A DNA stretch of 64,000 bases from Streptomyces coffeae (GCF_016741875.1 NZ_JAERRF010000035.1:26335-90334), one strand, 5' to 3'; counted from the stretch's first letter, positions 1 through 8,532 are shown. Translations and numbers: made by a program. The notes: generated from the sequence alone by a model not told the origin.

Positions 1-128
1 AGCGGGGTGGCTGTGGGCTTCATCATGGGCGCGAACGGCTCGCTCCCGTCCGGATCGTGGACCTGATGTGCGACGATCTCCGATGGGTGGTCACACCTCA
101 TGGCCACGGAGCGATACGGGGGAAAGAC

Positions 129-476
129 ATGTCGTTGCGCGATTTGGTGCGCGATGAGGCAATTGCCTCGATGTCTCGTTCGGACCGGTTGACAGCGCTG
201 CGGTCGGTGCGTCTGTACTTCCAACGGCCGGATGAACCGGGCTTCTTGGTCTCCGAGACGGAAGAGGGCCCGGTCGTCCCGGTCTTCACCTCCCTGGAAC
301 GGCTCGCGCTGTTCGCGGGCGTCTGCCCATGGGCCTCCACGACGCTCGAGGACGTGGTGGAGCTGCTGCCCGAGGGCGTACGCGCGCTGGTCGACCCGCT
401 GGGCCCGCGGACCGTTGTGCTGGACGCGCGGTCATTGGAGGACACCGACGAGCAGGGGCCGGAGGACGCCACGTGA
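129..476 (+). CDS. SseB-like N-terminal domain protein
   Basis: Small soluble protein of 115 aa that resembles the SseB N-terminal domain proteins found beside WXG/RHS toxin genes in streptomycetes. The core runs from a 'VRLYFQ' strand through 'PVVPVFTSLERLALF' to 'VDPLGPRTVVLDA', the usual pattern of this domain. An in-frame ATG lies upstream at 57, but the ATG at 129 is preceded by a GGGGGAAAG ribosome site and is preferred. Its stop overlaps the GTG start of the next gene (GTGA), so the two are translationally coupled. The exact role is unknown; context suggests an accessory of a polymorphic-toxin secretion cassette. Confidence 0.7.
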   Translation: MSLRDLVRDEAIASMSRSDRLTALRSVRLYFQRPDEPGFLVSETEEGPVVPVFTSLERLALFAGVCPWASTTLEDVVELLPEGVRALVDPLGPRTVVLDARSLEDTDEQGPEDAT

Positions 477-1054
477 GCGGGAGCCACGACAAGGGCGGTT
501 CGGCCGGGAACGGCCCAAAGCCCGGTGACGGCTACCGGGTGGAGATCACGTCGGTGCAGAAGGTGCTGATTCCGCTGGAGGAGTCGGTCGTCGCCGCGGG
601 GAAGATCAAGAAAGACTGGAAATCCCTGGCGGACAACATCCAGAACGCCGCCGCATTCGACATCTACTCCTCCTCGGAGAAGATGCTCTCCTCCTGGGGC
701 TTCGGTATGGGCCGGGTCGCCGACCAGGCCAAGGTCGTGGTGGAAACACTGCGGCAGGTGATCGCTGCCTATATGCTCGCTGACCTGCTGCGCATCAAGG
801 ACTTCGCGCCGACCGAGCACAACATCGCCAAGCTGCCCTTCGGCGAGCACGGGATGAAGGCATGGAAGGACGGCTACCGCCCCACGTTCGACCCGCCACC
901 GGAGATCTACCAGGAGCCGTGGCTGGACGACAACGGCGGTGGCAGTGGGAGTGGCGGCAGTAGCGGTAGTTATCAGGACGTACCGACCAGGCCGCGGCTT
1001 CGATACGACGGCGGCTGGGAAGTCGACGGCGGAGGAAAGGGAACCATCGCGTAA
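473..1054 (+). CDS. WXG-system-associated small helical protein (hypothetical)
   Basis: 193-aa protein starting at a GTG that overlaps the previous stop. Residues about 20-110 are largely helical and amphipathic and contain 'SSWGFGMG', reminiscent of, but not a clean match to, the WXG turn of ESX/type VII partners. A Gly/Ser linker ('GGGSGSGGSSGS') precedes a C-terminal tail with 'YQDVPTRPRLRYDGGWE'. That tail, at DNA level, is repeated just before the RHS toxin gene at 15.8 kb. The gene therefore looks like the usual partner placed directly upstream of an RHS toxin, but here no toxin follows. Function as export partner or chaperone is inferred from context. Confidence 0.55.
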   Translation: MSGSHDKGGSAGNGPKPGDGYRVEITSVQKVLIPLEESVVAAGKIKKDWKSLADNIQNAAAFDIYSSSEKMLSSWGFGMGRVADQAKVVVETLRQVIAAYMLADLLRIKDFAPTEHNIAKLPFGEHGMKAWKDGYRPTFDPPPEIYQEPWLDDNGGGSGSGGSSGSYQDVPTRPRLRYDGGWEVDGGGKGTIA

Positions 1055-1059
1055 CGCAC
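963..1059 (+). repeat. Copy A of a 95-97 bp direct repeat (ruined RHS start)
   Basis: This stretch matches 15760-15854 at close to nine of ten bases, with two single-base indels near the end. In copy B the repeat runs into the RHS toxin start (GCGTGACGCAC). Here the same place reads GCGTAACGCAC: the toxin's GTG has become GTA, and similarity stops within a few bases. The ribosome-site-like purine run is still present. The simplest reading is that an RHS gene once followed here and was lost. Confidence 0.85.
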
Positions 1060-1238
1060 CAGTCCGCTCGCGCGTCCGGAAGCCCCTTCCTGCGCCCCTC
1101 GTTCTCCCCGGAGGCCGAGGGGCGCGCGCACGCCGTCGCGAGCGCCCACAGGGTGTGCCGAGGACGTTTCCGGGGGACGCTGGCGGTGCCCACCAGCCGC
1201 CCCGACCACGAGCGGCCGACCGCCGAAAGGACCGCAGA

Positions 1239-2267
1239 ATGGTGCGCCCCGTCATGCCCCGCCACCCCGAGCTCCATGACCGGTTTCCCGCACCCGCGGC
1301 CACCGTCCCCTACCTGCCGCTCGGCCAAGCCCCCACGCCCGTACGGGATTTGCCAGATCTGGTACCCGGCCTCTCACTCTGGTGCAAGGACGAGAGCGGC
1401 TACGGCCACGGCGGCTGGGGCGGCAACAAAGTGCGCAAACTCGAATGGCTGCTGCCCGAAGCACAACGTCGCGGGGCGCGGACCCTCCTCACCGTCGGAG
1501 GTCTCGGCACCAACTGGGGCCTGGCCACCGCGCTGTACGCCAGGGAGCAGGGTCTGGCCACCGCCCTGGCCCTCATCGACCAGCCGGTCGACGACCATGT
1601 CCGGGCCCAGCTGGTGCGGTTGCGCCGGTCCGGGGCCACGCTCCACTTCACCCGCACCAAGCTGCGCACCATGGCCGCCGCCCCCTGGCTCTTCCTGCGC
1701 CACACCACCGCGGGACGGCCGCCGCACTACCTCCCCGCGGGCGGCTCCACCCCGGTCGGCACGCTCGGCTATGTCGAAGCCGCCCTCGAACTCGCGGCGC
1801 AGATCGCGGCGGGTTCCCTCCCCGAGCCCTCCCACGTCATCACCGCCGTCGGCAGCGGAGGCACCGCCGCCGGGCTTGTCCTCGGCCTGCGTCTCGCCGG
1901 GCTCCGTACCCGTGTCGTGGGCGTGGTGGTCAATGACACGCTCCGCCTGGACCCACCCACCGTGGCCGGTCTGGCCCACAGGACCGTACGCCTCCTCCGG
2001 TCACGCGGCGCCGACCTCCCGCCGATCCGCATCGGACCGGAGCACCTGACCCTGGTACGCCACTGGCTCGGCCCCGGCTACGGCCACCCCACACCGGAGG
2101 CCCTGCGCGCCCAACACCTCGCCGACGAGGCCACGTCCCTGCGACTGGAACCCGTGTACACGGCGAAGGCCATGGCCGCGCTGCTCGCCCTCGCGGCCGA
2201 CGGCCGCCTGGGCACGGGCCCCGCGCTCTTCCTCCACACCCATGGCCCACGCCCCGCCCATCCCTGA
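1239..2267 (+). CDS. PLP-dependent D-cysteine desulfhydrase / ACC deaminase family enzyme
   Basis: 342-aa fold-type II PLP enzyme of the D-cysteine desulfhydrase/ACC deaminase family, expected to bind PLP and act on a small D-amino acid or related substrate in the cytosol. The PLP lysine lies in 'GGNKVRKLEW' (about residue 65) and the phosphate-binding loop is 'GSGGTAAG' (about 210). The segment that reads 'SNH' in classical ACC deaminases reads 'GTNWG' here, so the substrate should not be assumed. ATG 1239 has GAAAGG eight bases upstream; longer in-frame starts run back into the previous gene and are unlikely. It stands alone between the truncated toxin operon and the convergent polyol dehydrogenase. 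Confidence 0.8.
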   Translation: MVRPVMPRHPELHDRFPAPAATVPYLPLGQAPTPVRDLPDLVPGLSLWCKDESGYGHGGWGGNKVRKLEWLLPEAQRRGARTLLTVGGLGTNWGLATALYAREQGLATALALIDQPVDDHVRAQLVRLRRSGATLHFTRTKLRTMAAAPWLFLRHTTAGRPPHYLPAGGSTPVGTLGYVEAALELAAQIAAGSLPEPSHVITAVGSGGTAAGLVLGLRLAGLRTRVVGVVVNDTLRLDPPTVAGLAHRTVRLLRSRGADLPPIRIGPEHLTLVRHWLGPGYGHPTPEALRAQHLADEATSLRLEPVYTAKAMAALLALAADGRLGTGPALFLHTHGPRPAHP

Positions 2268-2291
2268 GTGATGGCCTCGCCCCACCGTCCG

Positions 2292-3308
2292 TCACCCCAT
2301 GACAACGGCCTTGACGCTGGTCGAGCCGGCGACCGCGGACAGTGCGTCGCCGAACCGTTCGAGCGGGAAGCGGTCGGTGATGATGCCGTCGGTGCGGATG
2401 CGGCCGGTCCGCAGGAACAGCAGGGCGCGGTCGAAGCGGTGGGTCTGTGCGAAGGAGCCCTTGATGGTGAGTTCGCGGGAGAAGATCTCGTAGGGAGAGA
2501 AGGGCACGGTGTCGTCGGCCCCGGCCATCCCGTAGACCAGCACGGTTCCGCCGGTGCGGGTCATCTCCGGACACATGGCCAGCACGGCGGGAGCCCCGGT
2601 GGCTTCGATGACCGCGTCGAATCCGGAGGGGGCCAGTGCGCGCAGCCGTCGTAGCGACGCCTGTGGATCCGAGCGGTCCATCCGCACCGTTTCGTCGGCT
2701 CCCAGGTGCCGGGCCACGTCGAGTTTATGGGGGCTGGGCGCGGCGACGGTGACACGGGCCGCGCCGCCGTGGACGAGGAGTTGGGCGAGCAGCAGACCGG
2801 TGGGGCCCGCGCCGAAGAGGAGTACATCGGACCCCGGGCGCAGCGCCAGCACATCGGCCCCGTGTATCGCACAGGCCAGGGGCTCGGTGAGGACGGCCGT
2901 CATCGGCTCCAGACCGTCGAGGGGGAAGCACTTCTCGGCCCGTGCCACGAGCAAGTCGGCAAAGCCACCGGGGCCGTTGACGCCGAGCGAGAAGAAGTGG
3001 TCGCAGTACAGGGGCTGGTCGCGTCGGCAGGGCGCGCAGTGGCCGCAGAGCACCGTGTTGTCGACGGCCACCAGGTCACCGATCGACAGTCCTGCGACGC
3101 ACTCACCGAGCGACTCCACTTCGGCGACGATCTCGTGTCCGGGGATCAGCGGGAAGCGGGCCATGAATCCGCCGGCCAGCAGATGCCGGTCGGTACCGCA
3201 GATCCCGGTGGCCACGGTGCGCAGGCGGACCTGCTCCGGGCGCGGCCGCGGATCGTCCACGTCCATGACGCGGAAGTGGTGGGGCCGATCGAAGACCACT
3301 GCTCGCAT
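2292..3308 (-). CDS. Zinc-dependent medium-chain alcohol/polyol dehydrogenase
   Basis: 338-aa MDR-superfamily dehydrogenase that oxidises an alcohol, probably a sugar alcohol, with NAD(P). The catalytic zinc ligands are in 'GICGTD' and 'GHEI'. The structural zinc site shows the four cysteines of 'CGHCAPCRRDQPLYC'. The Rossmann loop is 'FGAGPTGL'. It is divergent from a sugar-binding protein across about 175 bp. It lies at the border of an ABC-transport, kinase and dehydrogenase island, which suggests sorbitol, arabitol or a similar polyol as substrate. The exact substrate cannot be read from sequence. Confidence 0.9.
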   Translation of the reverse strand: MRAVVFDRPHHFRVMDVDDPRPRPEQVRLRTVATGICGTDRHLLAGGFMARFPLIPGHEIVAEVESLGECVAGLSIGDLVAVDNTVLCGHCAPCRRDQPLYCDHFFSLGVNGPGGFADLLVARAEKCFPLDGLEPMTAVLTEPLACAIHGADVLALRPGSDVLLFGAGPTGLLLAQLLVHGGAARVTVAAPSPHKLDVARHLGADETVRMDRSDPQASLRRLRALAPSGFDAVIEATGAPAVLAMCPEMTRTGGTVLVYGMAGADDTVPFSPYEIFSRELTIKGSFAQTHRFDRALLFLRTGRIRTDGIITDRFPLERFGDALSAVAGSTSVKAVVMG

Positions 3309-3395
3309 GTCTGCGCTCCTGACGGTGGAGGTGGGAAAGGTGTCCTCCGTGGCCGGTGAAACGATAGGTCAGCCATAAATATCACGCAAGATGCG

Positions 3396-3424
3396 TTAAC
3401 AAACTGCTGATCTTCTACTAAGAA
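3396..3424 (+). promoter_or_regulatory. Predicted promoter of the first binding-protein gene, in an AT-rich island
   Basis: TTAACA at 3396-3401, 17 bases, then TAAGAA at 3419-3424, resembling a -35/-10 pair. The surrounding 3362-3424 stretch is strikingly AT-rich for this genome and contains CATAAAT at 3374-3380, a word also found beyond the far end of the island (12969-12999). The -10 covers the upstream ATG at 3424, which favours the ATG at 3484 as the true start of the binding protein. Confidence 0.5.
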
Positions 3425-3483
3425 TGCTGTACACCATCGTTCGCGCCCCACGACTCGACGACTTCAAGGGACGACGCACTCCC

Positions 3484-4956
3484 ATGCCCTCTCTCCTTCC
3501 TCTCAGACCCCCGAGGCCCCGCATCAGCCGCCGCGCCCTCCTGGGTGGCGCCGCCATCGCCGGGGCGGCGGGTCTGCTCACCGCCTTCGCGGACCACCTG
3601 GACGCGGACTCCCTCGCCGACACCGTGCCGTGGCAGTCGTCCGCGGGTACCACCTTGACTTTCCTCTCCGAGAACACCGCACCGACCGCCGCGATCGCTG
3701 CCCACCTCGAGCCGTTCACCGAGCTGACCGGGATAAGGGTCCGCATCGTCACGCTGAAACTGTCGGCCCTGGCGCGGAGGGTGGCCCGCGACATCGACTC
3801 CCGGGAGGGGGCGTACGACGTGGTGTACGCGGACCCCTATCTGGTGCTGGCCCCCTACGCCTCCGCCTTCACCGATCTGCGGGAGTTCGAGGACGACGGC
3901 GCGATGCCGCATCTGGCGGGCGGCTTCCGCGACTTCATCCCCACCCACCTGGACGCGGCCGGACGCTTCGAGGACGACACCACCGTGCTGGCGCTGCCGT
4001 ACGACTGCCCGACCATGGTCTGGCAGTACCGCGCCGATCTGTTCACGAAGCACCGGGCGCGGATGGCCGACGACCTCGGCTTCGATCCCACACCCGCCGA
4101 GAACACCACCTGGGAGCAGTACTACGCCATCGCCCGGTGGTTCAACGACCAGACCGACGAGGTGCGCTACGGCACCGGACACCAGGCCAACCGGCACGAC
4201 TCCCTGATGTGCGACTTCTCCAATCTGCTCTGGTCCTACGGCGGCGACTACTTCCTCGACGGATCACGCGTCGGCCGTCTGGGCACTCAGGACCCCGGCA
4301 CCTGTCAGCTGCGCTCGGCCGCGGCGGTCGAGGGGGCCGCCTTCTACCAGCGGCTGCTGAAGATCGCCGACCCCGGCTCCCGCACCTGGGACTGGGACGG
4401 GCTCGGCGCCGCCTTCCGCGCCGGACGCATCGCCATGTGCCCCAACTGGCACGAGTACGCGGCGTCCAACGAAGCCGCCCTCCCCGGGAAGGTCGGCTAC
4501 GCCCGGCTGCCCAAGGGCCCGGTCCGCTCGGCCGGAATGTACGGCGGCACCGGTATCGCCATCTCGAACCTCGTTCCGGCCCGGCGCCGCAAGGCCGCCT
4601 GGCTGTTCCTGAACTGGGCCACCGCCCCGAGGACCCAGCTGGCCGTCCTCGCGAGCAAAGTGGGCGGCGGGACTCCCACCCGCGGCTCCGTGTACGCGAT
4701 GCCACGTGTCACCGCGGCCGAGCGCCGGCCCTCCCCCATGCCCACCATGCTCTCCACACGTGCCGTACGGCAGGTGTGGGATCCCCAGAACATCGGGCTC
4801 AGGCCGAAGATCCCCCTGTGGGCGGAGTGCGACACGGCCATCTACGACGAGTTGTCCGGGATGCTCGCCGGGGACACCTCACCCGCCGGGGCGATGCGCG
4901 CCGCGGCCGATCGCGTCGACCGCATCACGGCCCGCGGACAGGCGGACCGGCCATGA
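3484..4956 (+). CDS. Sugar ABC transporter substrate-binding protein (Tat signal)
   Basis: 490-aa extracellular solute-binding protein of the sugar-binding type. Its N-terminus 'RISRRALLGGAAIAG' is a twin-arginine signal, implying export folded through Tat. The mature part carries the usual pattern: 'TLTFLSENTAPT' near the start, 'YDVVYADPYL', 'ALPYDCPTMVWQYRADLF' and 'AGRIAMCPNW'. ATG 3484 is preferred over 3424 because AAGGGA lies upstream and 3424 overlaps the predicted -10. No permease follows directly. The next reading frame begins with an ATGA overlap but soon fails, so this protein either shares the permeases at 8.5-10.3 kb or is an orphan. Confidence 0.88.
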   Translation: MPSLLPLRPPRPRISRRALLGGAAIAGAAGLLTAFADHLDADSLADTVPWQSSAGTTLTFLSENTAPTAAIAAHLEPFTELTGIRVRIVTLKLSALARRVARDIDSREGAYDVVYADPYLVLAPYASAFTDLREFEDDGAMPHLAGGFRDFIPTHLDAAGRFEDDTTVLALPYDCPTMVWQYRADLFTKHRARMADDLGFDPTPAENTTWEQYYAIARWFNDQTDEVRYGTGHQANRHDSLMCDFSNLLWSYGGDYFLDGSRVGRLGTQDPGTCQLRSAAAVEGAAFYQRLLKIADPGSRTWDWDGLGAAFRAGRIAMCPNWHEYAASNEAALPGKVGYARLPKGPVRSAGMYGGTGIAISNLVPARRRKAAWLFLNWATAPRTQLAVLASKVGGGTPTRGSVYAMPRVTAAERRPSPMPTMLSTRAVRQVWDPQNIGLRPKIPLWAECDTAIYDELSGMLAGDTSPAGAMRAAADRVDRITARGQADRP

Positions 4957-5187
4957 ACGCCTCCCTGACCGCGTCCGGTGAGGTGGAGACCGAGGTGGAG
5001 GTGGAGGCGCCGGTCACCGCACCGGTACGGTCTGGAGCGACCGGAGGATCGGGAAGAACGGAAGGAAGCGGAGCGGGACACCGACCGGGACACCGGACGA
5101 GGCCGCTCACGTCCGTACGACGATCAAGCCGCTGGTGTGCCCGGGGACGGGCCGAACCGCGCCGGGCGCGGAGGGGAAGGAGGCCGT
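4953..5187 (+). pseudogene. Vestigial coupled gene start (possible lost permease)
   Basis: An ATG overlaps the stop of the binding-protein gene (ATGA) exactly as in intact ABC operons, and the frame begins 'MNASLTASGEVETEVEVEAP'. It then turns into arginine-rich low-plausibility sequence and collides with the DeoR gene in another frame. No transmembrane segment can be read. In binding-protein operons this position normally holds a permease, so an internal deletion is a plausible explanation. A functional short peptide cannot be excluded. Confidence 0.4.
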
Positions 5188-5991
5188 ATGCCGGCCAAGG
5201 CACGGCTGTCGCAGGCCGCCGTCGAGGAGCGGCGGCAGGCTGTCCTGCGCCATGTTGTCGAGCACGGCGAGATCCGCATCGACGATCTGGCTACGCGCTT
5301 CGACGTCAGCCTGATGACGATGCACCGCGATCTCGACGACCTGGCCGCCCGCCATCTGCTGCGCAAGGAGCGCGGTCGCGCCGTCGCCTTCCCCGCCCTG
5401 ACCATGGAGACCGCCACCCGGTTCCGGGAGAGCGCGCGGCTGGCGGCGAAGACCGCGCTGTGCGCGGCGGTGGCCGACCGGATCACCCCGGGGAGCACCC
5501 TGCTGCTCGACGACTCCACCACCCTCTACCCGCTGGCCGACGTCCTGGCGTCGGTCGGCCAACTCACCGTCGTCACCAACTCGGTGGGCCTCGCCCAGCG
5601 GCTGAGCGGCGCGGCGGAGGTGGACATCACGCTGCTGGGCGGGCGCTACAACGGCGAGTTCAACTGCTGCACCGGCCCGGATGTCGTCAGCGCCCTCTCC
5701 CGGATCCGCGCCGATCTCGCTCTGACATCCGCCACCGCGATCCTCGAGGGGCGGCTGTTCCATCCCTTGCGCGAGTACGCGGAGATCAAGGAGGCCATGC
5801 TCGCCTCCGCGAACCAGTCGCTGCTGCTGGCCGACCACTCCAAGTTCGGCAGGACGGCCACGTACGGGTACGGCACGGCCGCCGTCTACGACGCGGTGGT
5901 CACCGACACCGGTACACCGGAGGAGGAGATCGCGGCCATCCGTGGTCTCGGGGTGCGTGTGGAGAGTGTCGCCCCCGAAGAACCCTCCTGA
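5188..5991 (+). CDS. DeoR-family transcriptional regulator (copy 1)
   Basis: 267-aa repressor of the DeoR sugar-phosphate-responsive family. An N-terminal winged HTH ('RIDDLATRFDVSLMTMHRDL', about residues 29-48) is followed by the DeoR ligand domain with 'LLLDDSTTLYPLA', 'TVVTNSVGLAQRL', 'ITLLGGRYN' and 'LLLADHSKFG'. ATG 5188 has a very strong GGAAGGAGG site six bases upstream. It is a close paralogue of the gene at 6039-6839, tail to tail with it, with long identical stretches in the HTH wing. It probably controls the surrounding polyol genes in answer to a phosphorylated intermediate. Confidence 0.92.
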   Translation: MPAKARLSQAAVEERRQAVLRHVVEHGEIRIDDLATRFDVSLMTMHRDLDDLAARHLLRKERGRAVAFPALTMETATRFRESARLAAKTALCAAVADRITPGSTLLLDDSTTLYPLADVLASVGQLTVVTNSVGLAQRLSGAAEVDITLLGGRYNGEFNCCTGPDVVSALSRIRADLALTSATAILEGRLFHPLREYAEIKEAMLASANQSLLLADHSKFGRTATYGYGTAAVYDAVVTDTGTPEEEIAAIRGLGVRVESVAPEEPS

Positions 5992-6038
5992 CCCGTCCGC
6001 GTCTCCTGACCCGACCGCGCTTGCTGCCCCCTCCGCGG

Positions 6039-6839
6039 CTACGGAACGGCCGGGGCCACGGTCTCCACCCGGACCCCGTGGCCCCGGATCGCGTCGATCT
6101 CGTGCTCCGGTGTGCCCGAGTCGACGATGACCGCCTCGTAGGAGCCGATGTCACCGAAGGCGTAGGTGGCGGTCTTGCCGAACTTCGTGTGGTCGGCGAG
6201 CAGCAGCGAACGCTCGGAGCAGGCGATCATGGCCTCCTTCACATCCGCGTACTCGCGCAGCGGGTGGAAGAGGCTGCCTTCGAGGATCGCGGTGGCGGAC
6301 ATCAGGCACAGATCGGCGCGGATCCGGGACAGAACGCGGGTGACCTCGGGGCCGGTGCAGGAGTTGAACTCACTCCGGTAGTGGCCGCCCAGCAAGGTGA
6401 TGTCCACCCCGGTGGCCGGTGCCAGACGCTGGGCGATGCCGACCGAGTTGGTGACCACCGAGAGCTGTTCGGACCCGGCCAGGAGGTCGGCCAGCGGATA
6501 CAGAGTGGTGGAGTCGTCCATGACGAGGGTGTCACCGGGACGGATCCAGCCCGCCGCGGCCTCGCACACGGCCTGCTTGGCCGCGAGGTTCTCCGATTCG
6601 CGGAAGCGGGTGGCGGTCTCCATGGTCAGGGCGGGGAAGGCGACGGCCCGGCCGCGTTCCTTGCGCAGCAGATGGCGCGCCGCGAGGTCGTCGAGGTCGC
6701 GGTGCATCGTCATCAGACTGACGCCGAAGTGGGCGGCGAGGTCGTCGATGCGGACCTCCTCGTGCTCGGCGACATGGCGCAGGACGGCCTGACGGCGCTG
6801 TTCCACGGTGGCCTGCGACGACCGAACCTTGGCGGGCAC
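6039..6839 (-). CDS. DeoR-family transcriptional regulator (copy 2)
   Basis: 266-aa DeoR repressor starting at GTG 6839 behind an AGGACAG site. The frame is open further upstream but without a convincing start. From the HTH through 'LMTMHRDLDDLAARHLL' and 'TMETATRFRES' it is identical or nearly identical to copy 1. The ligand domain differs more ('DTLVMDDSTTLYPLADLLA', 'ITLLGGHYR'). It diverges from the lipoprotein binding-protein operon, the common layout for a local repressor. Two paralogues suggest either two inducers or a recent duplication that became divided between two target sets. Confidence 0.92.
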   Translation of the reverse strand: MPAKVRSSQATVEQRRQAVLRHVAEHEEVRIDDLAAHFGVSLMTMHRDLDDLAARHLLRKERGRAVAFPALTMETATRFRESENLAAKQAVCEAAAGWIRPGDTLVMDDSTTLYPLADLLAGSEQLSVVTNSVGIAQRLAPATGVDITLLGGHYRSEFNSCTGPEVTRVLSRIRADLCLMSATAILEGSLFHPLREYADVKEAMIACSERSLLLADHTKFGKTATYAFGDIGSYEAVIVDSGTPEHEIDAIRGHGVRVETVAPAVP

Positions 6840-7153
6840 CTGTCCTCCCTCGCTGGCGGTACCGGCTCCGGCGGCCGGTTCTCGTGGCGCGATCGCCACG
6901 GCGCGACCGCGGTCGGCACACCTCGGTGACCTCGATGTCGAGGTTCCCATATGCCCCTGCTCGCGCAAGGCGATACGGCCCCCGCGTCACCGGTGGCGGG
7001 ACTGAAGGCGGTCACCCCGTCACCGGCCGTTGCCGCGCGCGCCCCCGGGGAAGGTGAGAGCATCACGATGAAGGCCCGCGATCATGCTCGTGCCGACCGT
7101 GGACAACGCCGTGCTGGTCCGGCAGGCACGCCGACGGCGGAGAGGGATCCGGT
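6840..7153. promoter_or_regulatory. Divergent control region between DeoR copy 2 and the ABC operon
   Basis: 314 bp without a gene. It holds the perfect palindrome ACCTCGATGTCGAGGT at 6929-6944 (7-bp arms, 2-bp centre), about 90 bp upstream of the repressor and 210 bp upstream of the binding-protein start. The palindrome is a candidate DeoR operator. No clear -35/-10 pair stands out. Confidence 0.4.
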
Positions 7154-8524
7154 ATGTCGCGACCACCGCTGGGGCGGCGGGTGACCGGTGTCGCGGCCGG
7201 CATCTGCGCGGCGGGGCTGCTGGCGGTGGGCTGTGGTGGATTCGGCGGGGTGGGGGCCGGTGACGGCACCACCGTCTCGGTGGCCGTGGTGGCCAATCCG
7301 CAGATGAAGGACATGGAGGCGCTGACCCCGTCCTTCGAACGGTCCCACCCGGACATCCGGGTGCGCTTTGTGACACTGCCGGAGAACCAGGCACGACAGA
7401 AGATCACCGAGTCGGTGGCCACCGGTGGCCGTGAGTTCGACATCGTCATGATCAGCAACTATGAGACGCCCATCTGGGCGCGGAACGGCTGGCTGGCCGA
7501 CCTCCAGGGGCGGGCCGACCGCACCCCCGGCTACGCGCCGTCCGACTTCATCGCCCCGATCCGCGCCGCGCTGTCCTACCGCGGACACCTCTACTCGGTC
7601 CCCTTCTACGGCGAGTCGTCGTTCCTGATGTACCGCAAGGACCTCTTCGCGGCCCGGGGGCTGACCATGCCGAAGCGGCCCACCTGGCGGCAGGTGGCGC
7701 GCTTCGCGAAGGCGCTCGACGACCCCGGGCACGGGGTGGCGGGGATCTGTCTGCGCGGGGCCCCGGGCTGGGGCCAGGTGCTCGCACCGCTGAACACCGT
7801 GATCAACACCTTCGGTGGCCGCTGGTACGACCTGCGGTGGAACGCCCAGCTCACCACCCCGGAGGTGGAGCGGGCCGTCGGGTTCTACGTCTCCCTGGTG
7901 CGCCGGCACGGAGAGCCGGGGGCGGCCAACGCGGGTTTCACCGAGTGCGCCACCCACTACGCCCAGGGCAAGGCGGCCATGTGGTACGACGCCACCTCGG
8001 CGGCGGGTGTGCTGGAGGATCCCGCGAGCAGCAAGGTGGTCGGCAGAACGGGATATGTGGCGGCACCGGTGGAGCGCATGGCGTGGTCGGGCTGGCTGTA
8101 CTCCTGGTCGCTCGGCATTCCCCGGACCAGCACCCATCAGGACGCCGCCTGGACGTTCATGTCCTGGGCCACCTCCCGGGAGTACATCGAGCTGGTGGGG
8201 CGGCGGCTGGGGTGGTCCCGGCTGCCGCCGGGCAGCAGATACTCCACCTACGCCATCCCGCAGTACCGGCGGATCGCGCGGGCGTTCGCGGGCCCCACGT
8301 TGCAGGGCATCCGCCACGCCGACCAGCAGCGCCCCACCGTGCTGCCCGTGCCGTACACCGGTGTGCAGTTCCTGGACATCCCCGAGTTCCAGGATCTGGG
8401 CACCCGGGTGAGCCAGCAGATCAACGCGGCCATCAGCGGACAGGAATCGGTGCGCACCGCACTGGCGCAGTCCCAGCGCTACGCCCGGACCGTCGGCCGC
8501 GATCAGCAGCGGCTGGGCCGCTAG
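7154..8524 (+). CDS. Polyol/sugar ABC transporter substrate-binding lipoprotein
   Basis: 456-aa solute-binding protein. The N-terminus is a lipoprotein signal ending in 'LLAVGC', with Cys at about residue 27 as the lipidation site. The body is of the sugar-binding type seen in mannitol/sorbitol importers: 'FDIVMISNYETPIWARNGWL', 'YSVPFYGESSFLMYRKDLF' and 'AAWTFMSWATS'. It heads the operon 7154-12952, which supplies two permeases, a dehydrogenase and a kinase. No ATPase subunit is encoded here, as in many streptomycete importers that use the shared MsiK-type ATPase. It captures the substrate at the outer face of the membrane. Confidence 0.9.
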   Translation: MSRPPLGRRVTGVAAGICAAGLLAVGCGGFGGVGAGDGTTVSVAVVANPQMKDMEALTPSFERSHPDIRVRFVTLPENQARQKITESVATGGREFDIVMISNYETPIWARNGWLADLQGRADRTPGYAPSDFIAPIRAALSYRGHLYSVPFYGESSFLMYRKDLFAARGLTMPKRPTWRQVARFAKALDDPGHGVAGICLRGAPGWGQVLAPLNTVINTFGGRWYDLRWNAQLTTPEVERAVGFYVSLVRRHGEPGAANAGFTECATHYAQGKAAMWYDATSAAGVLEDPASSKVVGRTGYVAAPVERMAWSGWLYSWSLGIPRTSTHQDAAWTFMSWATSREYIELVGRRLGWSRLPPGSRYSTYAIPQYRRIARAFAGPTLQGIRHADQQRPTVLPVPYTGVQFLDIPEFQDLGTRVSQQINAAISGQESVRTALAQSQRYARTVGRDQQRLGR

Positions 8525-8532
8525 GTACCGCC

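Noticed and set aside
3424..3483. Upstream ATG of the first binding-protein gene
   Set aside because: It overlaps the predicted -10 box, and the Tat signal fits the start at 3484 better.
5975..6020. Short tandem similarity after the DeoR copy 1 stop
   Set aside because: About 16 bp repeated imperfectly; likely slippage and not a terminator or attachment site.
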